NCBI GenBank assembly: GCA_963794165.1
Contig: CAWCCT010000006.1
Location: forward strand, 372,001-436,000
Direction: 5' to 3'
DNA from: PALSA-350 sp963794165
GTDB lineage: Bacteria > Acidobacteriota > Terriglobia > Terriglobales > Acidobacteriaceae
Length of the DNA: 64,000 nucleotides
Shown: piece by piece, positions 61,207 through 64,000 of the stretch
How the letters are laid out: each line of letters opens with the position of its first letter
Position numbering within the stretch: position 1 is the stretch's first letter
The notes under the pieces: model-generated
Database searches by the model: none
Told to the model about the DNA's origin: nothing
What the model saw: only the letters and a program-made list of their open reading frames with translations
Translations under genes and position numbers: made by a program

Positions 61207-62751
61207 ATGACGTTCTTCGAAAGCCTGCTGGTCCTGTTGCTGGCGGCGATTGCTTTACTGCAGGTAGCTCGCCGCTTGTCGCTCCCATATCCTGCGCTGC
61301 TTGCCGCGGCGGGCGTGATCGTCGCCCTCATTCCCGGAGCGCCATCCATTCCCATCGAGCCTTCGACCTACCTCGCGGTTTTTATTGCCCCGGCACTGGT
61401 GGATGCTGCGTATGACTTTCCTCCAGGAGCGACGCGGCGCTTCCTGGGCCCGCTGATCGCCTTTGCTGTCGTCGCCGTGATTCTTACCACTGGCGTCGTG
61501 GCCTGGATCGCTTTGGCGTTTCTCGGTTTGCCTATCGCCGCCGGCGTCGTCCTGGGTGCAATCGTTGCTCCGCCGGATGCGGCGGCAGCAACTGCGGTAT
61601 TGAGAAACCTTTCTATACCTCGAAGCACGGATGCCGTGCTCAAGGGGGAAAGTCTCTTCAATGATGCGACCGCCCTGCTGCTCTTCGGTGGCGCGCTCAC
61701 TGTTCTTTCCAGCGGAGGATTTCGCTTAGGCGTCGGCCTACGCCTCGGGTTCGCGGTCCCTGGAGGCCTGTTACTTGGTTGGGTCTGCGCCTATCTCGTG
61801 CGTTACGTGAACCGGCAGGTTAAGGATACTTTGGGAGGCAATCTACTTCAGTTCGTGCTCGCTTACCTGGTGTGGATTGTTGCCGATCACCTGCATCTTT
61901 CAGCCGTGTTGTGTTTGATTGCGTTTGCCATGACGCTCGCGCGCACCACTGACGCCTCCGCCTTTGATGCTCGCATGCGGGTACACTCTTTCGCTGTCTG
62001 GAGCTCGGTTGTCTTTACCCTGAACGTGTTCGCATTCCTGCTGATGGGCATGCAGGCGCGATCTATCGTAGGCAGGATGCATGCGGCTCACCTCCGCGAA
62101 GCCCTGGGATTCGCCGGCTTCATTGTGCTCGCGGTTGTATGCACGCGTTTGGTCGTGGTCTTCAGCTTCAATCGTGTGGAGGCGTGGTGGGCGTCCTCAC
62201 GCAACAGGCCTGCACCTGCCACGGCTGGCCAGGCTTTGTTCGTAGGTTGGTGCGGTATGCGTGGGTTCGTTACCATGGCCACGGCGTTTGCTCTGCCCGA
62301 GTCTTTCCCGCAACGTGACACGGTTGTGTTGACCGCGTTCTGCGTTGTACTGGCGACCTTGGTTCTCCAGGGTCTTACCCTGGCTCCATTGGTCAGACTG
62401 CTCAAGCTTGACCGGCGTGCGGATGCGGACCGCGAACTAACCTCGGCGCACGCAGCCCTGGCCCAGGCGGCCCTGGCAAGCATCGCGGGAGAGGATGGAC
62501 CCGAAGCGGAAAATCTCAGGTACCGCTTCTTCCTCAAACAGCGCAGCGGCTTGCGGGAAACTGGCGCCGACTCCCTGGAACGTCTTCGCGGACTCAGTCT
62601 GACAGCCATCGAAGCCATGCGCGAAGAGTTGGAAGGGCTCCGTATAAAAGATGAGATTGGGCCTGATGAATACCTCGGCTTGCAGGAACAACTGGATTGG
62701 AATGAGCTCACGTCGCTCTCCGACGATGATCGCAAGATGGAGGAGATTTGA
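61207..62751 (+). CDS. CPA1-family Na+/H+ antiporter
   Basis: 514 residues. Eleven or twelve hydrophobic segments up to about residue 400; the transport motif GAIVAPPDAAAATAVL (about 117-132, Asp of the PPDA) and KGESLFNDATALLLF (about 140-155) match CPA1 exchangers, followed by GWCGMRGFVTMATAFALP. A charged cytoplasmic tail (about 410-514) is Glu/Arg-rich and helical, likely regulatory. Single transcription unit; role is pH/Na homeostasis by family. Confidence 0.94.
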   Translation: MTFFESLLVLLLAAIALLQVARRLSLPYPALLAAAGVIVALIPGAPSIPIEPSTYLAVFIAPALVDAAYDFPPGATRRFLGPLIAFAVVAVILTTGVVAWIALAFLGLPIAAGVVLGAIVAPPDAAAATAVLRNLSIPRSTDAVLKGESLFNDATALLLFGGALTVLSSGGFRLGVGLRLGFAVPGGLLLGWVCAYLVRYVNRQVKDTLGGNLLQFVLAYLVWIVADHLHLSAVLCLIAFAMTLARTTDASAFDARMRVHSFAVWSSVVFTLNVFAFLLMGMQARSIVGRMHAAHLREALGFAGFIVLAVVCTRLVVVFSFNRVEAWWASSRNRPAPATAGQALFVGWCGMRGFVTMATAFALPESFPQRDTVVLTAFCVVLATLVLQGLTLAPLVRLLKLDRRADADRELTSAHAALAQAALASIAGEDGPEAENLRYRFFLKQRSGLRETGADSLERLRGLSLTAIEAMREELEGLRIKDEIGPDEYLGLQEQLDWNELTSLSDDDRKMEEI

Positions 62752-63033
62752 TTTCACTCCATCGTGCCCTGGTATCCGGCATTTCGACGTCGCAGCCGGT
62801 AAAAAATCTGCATCAGAACGCGCAAGCTCAGTCCGGCAGGGACGGCTGAAAGGCAGCAGGAGGCTCTTGTCCTGGGCAACTTTCAGCCAGAGCTGTCCAA
62901 ATTAGCTGTTGGTCGACTTTGTTGCGTTGATTTTATTGGTCAAGCTGGTGTTGCGAGCCGCGACTGCGAAACCAGGTTGGTGTCGAGAAGTGTAGGACGT
63001 ACGGCACCACTTCCGCAGAGAAGGAAGGGCACC
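62752..63033. other. Intergenic stretch, no recognised gene
   Basis: Part of a 765-bp gap. I see no frame with coding character or ribosome site, no tRNA-like fold. Repeat elements fill the rest of the gap (63034-63215 and 63379-63480). Confidence 0.4.
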
Positions 63034-63215
63034 GTACGAAGGGCACGGCTTCAGCCGTGCCGCACAGAGCCTGAGCCAGCGAGGGCTTTAGCCCCTGAGG
63101 TACGTGTTTCCATGCATCGGCACGAACAGAACCTACCTGTAACAACCGTACCTCAGCGGCTAAAGCCGTCGATGCACAAGGGTTTATGGCACGGCTGAAG
63201 CCGTGCCCTTCGTAC
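63034..63215. repeat. About 70-bp inverted-repeat element (family D)
   Basis: Left arm 63034-63104 and right arm 63147-63215. Outer 28 bp (starting GTACGAAGGGCACGG) are identical inverted; the inner 20 (GGCTTTAGCC, CTGAGGTACG) nearly so, with about 20 diverged bases between. Centre of 42 bp. The GGCTTTAGCC core also occurs as palindromes at 6878-6897 and 44607-44619. Confidence 0.85.
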
Positions 63216-63378
63216 AGATTAGTCTGCCCGAAAACCTAATTTGGACAAGTCTGACACTCAGCCGTCCCTTCGGGACTGAGTCTAAAAACCTCCGGGTTCT
63301 CACGCACATTCTAAGGCCCAACTCTCTTTCAATCCTTTACAGCCCGACTAAGAGTCGGGCCCTGATACAAAGCCGAGT

Positions 63379-63480
63379 GCCACCGATGTTGACCGCCAAT
63401 GCATCGATGAATCGAGAGTCAGAGGTAAGGTGCATTGGTATCCCACATCTCGCGAAAAACGAGCGAGATGTGGGGCACCC
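63379..63480. repeat. Family A interspersed repeat, copy 3 (hairpin inverted)
   Basis: CCCACATCTCGC (63442-63453) pairs with GCGAGATGTGGG (63463-63474), a perfect 12-bp stem with loop GAAAAACGA, flanked by GGTATC and GGCACCC. 63379-63433 matches the 45642-45697 block in the opposite order relative to the hairpin. Confidence 0.8.
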
Positions 63481-63516
63481 GGCCTTGGCTGGAAATGCCG
63501 TCACCAGTGCTGTAAA

Positions 63517-64000
63517 GTGAACGGCGTGGATCCTGACATTACGGGCAGCCTTGAGGAGCAGGTGGCCGAGTTGCGCGCCCGCTTGCGCCTGCTCGAACGA
63601 ACGATTCGTGCCTACGGTTTCGTGCCGCAAAATGAGGACGCCCCGCCGGCGAAGGCTGCCCTCAGTGCGGCTCCTCCCCCAACCACACCAATAGAGGCCA
63701 CGCCCGCATTACCCCAAACGCACAAGGATCACGGGTCACTGGAGAGCCGGATTGGCTCGCAGTGGTTCAACCGGATTGGCATTCTCGCGGTGCTGATTGG
63801 CATGGCCTGGTTTCTCAAGTGGGCCGTCGACAATCATTGGATCGGGCCCCTGGGAAGGGTGCTGGTAGGACTGATCGCAGGCGCAGGGCTCATCGCATGG
63901 TCAGAGCGAATTCGTAGCCGCGGATATCCCGGCTTTTCCTATTCGCTGAAAGCTTTGGGCAGTGGCATCCTCTATTTGTCGCAGTGGGCAGCGTTCTCGC
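63517..64000 (+). CDS. DUF2339 membrane protein, 5' part
   Basis: About 161 residues are visible from GTG 63517 (GTG 63526 also in frame); the rest is beyond the right edge. A short coiled-coil start (SLEEQVAELRARLRLLERTI) and a Pro/Ala-rich linker precede ESRIGSQWFNRIGILAVLIGMAWFLKWAVDN and WIGPLGRVLVGLIAGAGLIAWSE, the N-terminal signature of the large multi-span DUF2339 family. Inner-membrane; function unknown. It is absent from simple stop-to-stop scans as it is cut by the window end. Confidence 0.8.
   Translation, partial: MNGVDPDITGSLEEQVAELRARLRLLERTIRAYGFVPQNEDAPPAKAALSAAPPPTTPIEATPALPQTHKDHGSLESRIGSQWFNRIGILAVLIGMAWFLKWAVDNHWIGPLGRVLVGLIAGAGLIAWSERIRSRGYPGFSYSLKALGSGILYLSQWAAFS

Overview
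The window looks like chromosomal DNA of an Acidobacteriota (Terriglobia-type) soil bacterium. This is inferred from the gene families: two very large carboxypeptidase-regulatory/TonB-type outer membrane proteins (Oar-like), Ser/Thr kinase-TPR fusions, two CRTAC1 (FG-GAP/ASPIC-UnbV) proteins, a DNA-binding-like/membrane regulator typical of that phylum, an ECF sigma factor of the TIGR02999 type, and moderately high GC. No rRNA, tRNA, CRISPR array, transposase or phage module was seen.

Layout. 1-2.35 kb: a leftward BlaI-BlaR1-HtrA unit with a candidate BlaI operator over its promoter (HtrA runs off the left edge). 2.5-12.2 kb: rightward carbohydrate genes, namely a glycosyltransferase, uronate isomerase UxaC coupled to a LarA-like nickel-pincer enzyme, a large GH13 protein, a polyphosphate-glucokinase-like ROK kinase and a methyltransferase-like protein. 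12.4-20.6 kb: envelope genes, a YihY/BrkB membrane protein followed by a BamA/TamA-like and TamB-like pair. 20.7-24.6 kb: a secreted GH28 polygalacturonase and a secreted amidohydrolase. 25.3-29.0 kb: the first Oar/TonB-like receptor, facing a membrane-anchored putative regulator (29.2-30.6 kb). 30.6-35.2 kb: ECF sigma factor, exported small protein, Ser/Thr kinase. 35.3-42.7 kb: an exported TPR protein, a pentaheme cytochrome c with TPRs, a Tat-exported CRTAC1 protein and a small exported protein. 43-47.5 kb: an exported Met/His-rich protein, DinB, an UPF0173 metallo-hydrolase and a TMTC-like TPR membrane protein. 47.9-51.6 kb: the second Oar/TonB-like receptor. 52-56.5 kb: YjbQ, a zinc ribbon protein and a tightly coupled four-gene sugar operon (Gfo/Idh/MocA dehydrogenase, TIM-barrel isomerase, alpha/beta hydrolase, ROK kinase). 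56.7-60.2 kb: a parvulin-CRTAC1 fusion coupled to an SCO1-type protein. 60.2-64 kb: an NADP-dependent oxidoreductase, a CPA1 antiporter and the start of a DUF2339 membrane protein.

Functionally the region suggests a plant-polysaccharide and uronate degrader: polygalacturonase makes galacturonate, UxaC starts its isomerisation, large receptors may import oligosaccharides, and GH13 plus glucokinase process glucans. Between genes lies a dense set of non-coding palindromic repeats of several families, some nearly identical inverted repeats of 59-83 bp. One of them forms the 3' end of a coding gene. All assignments were made by eye from motifs, without database searches.
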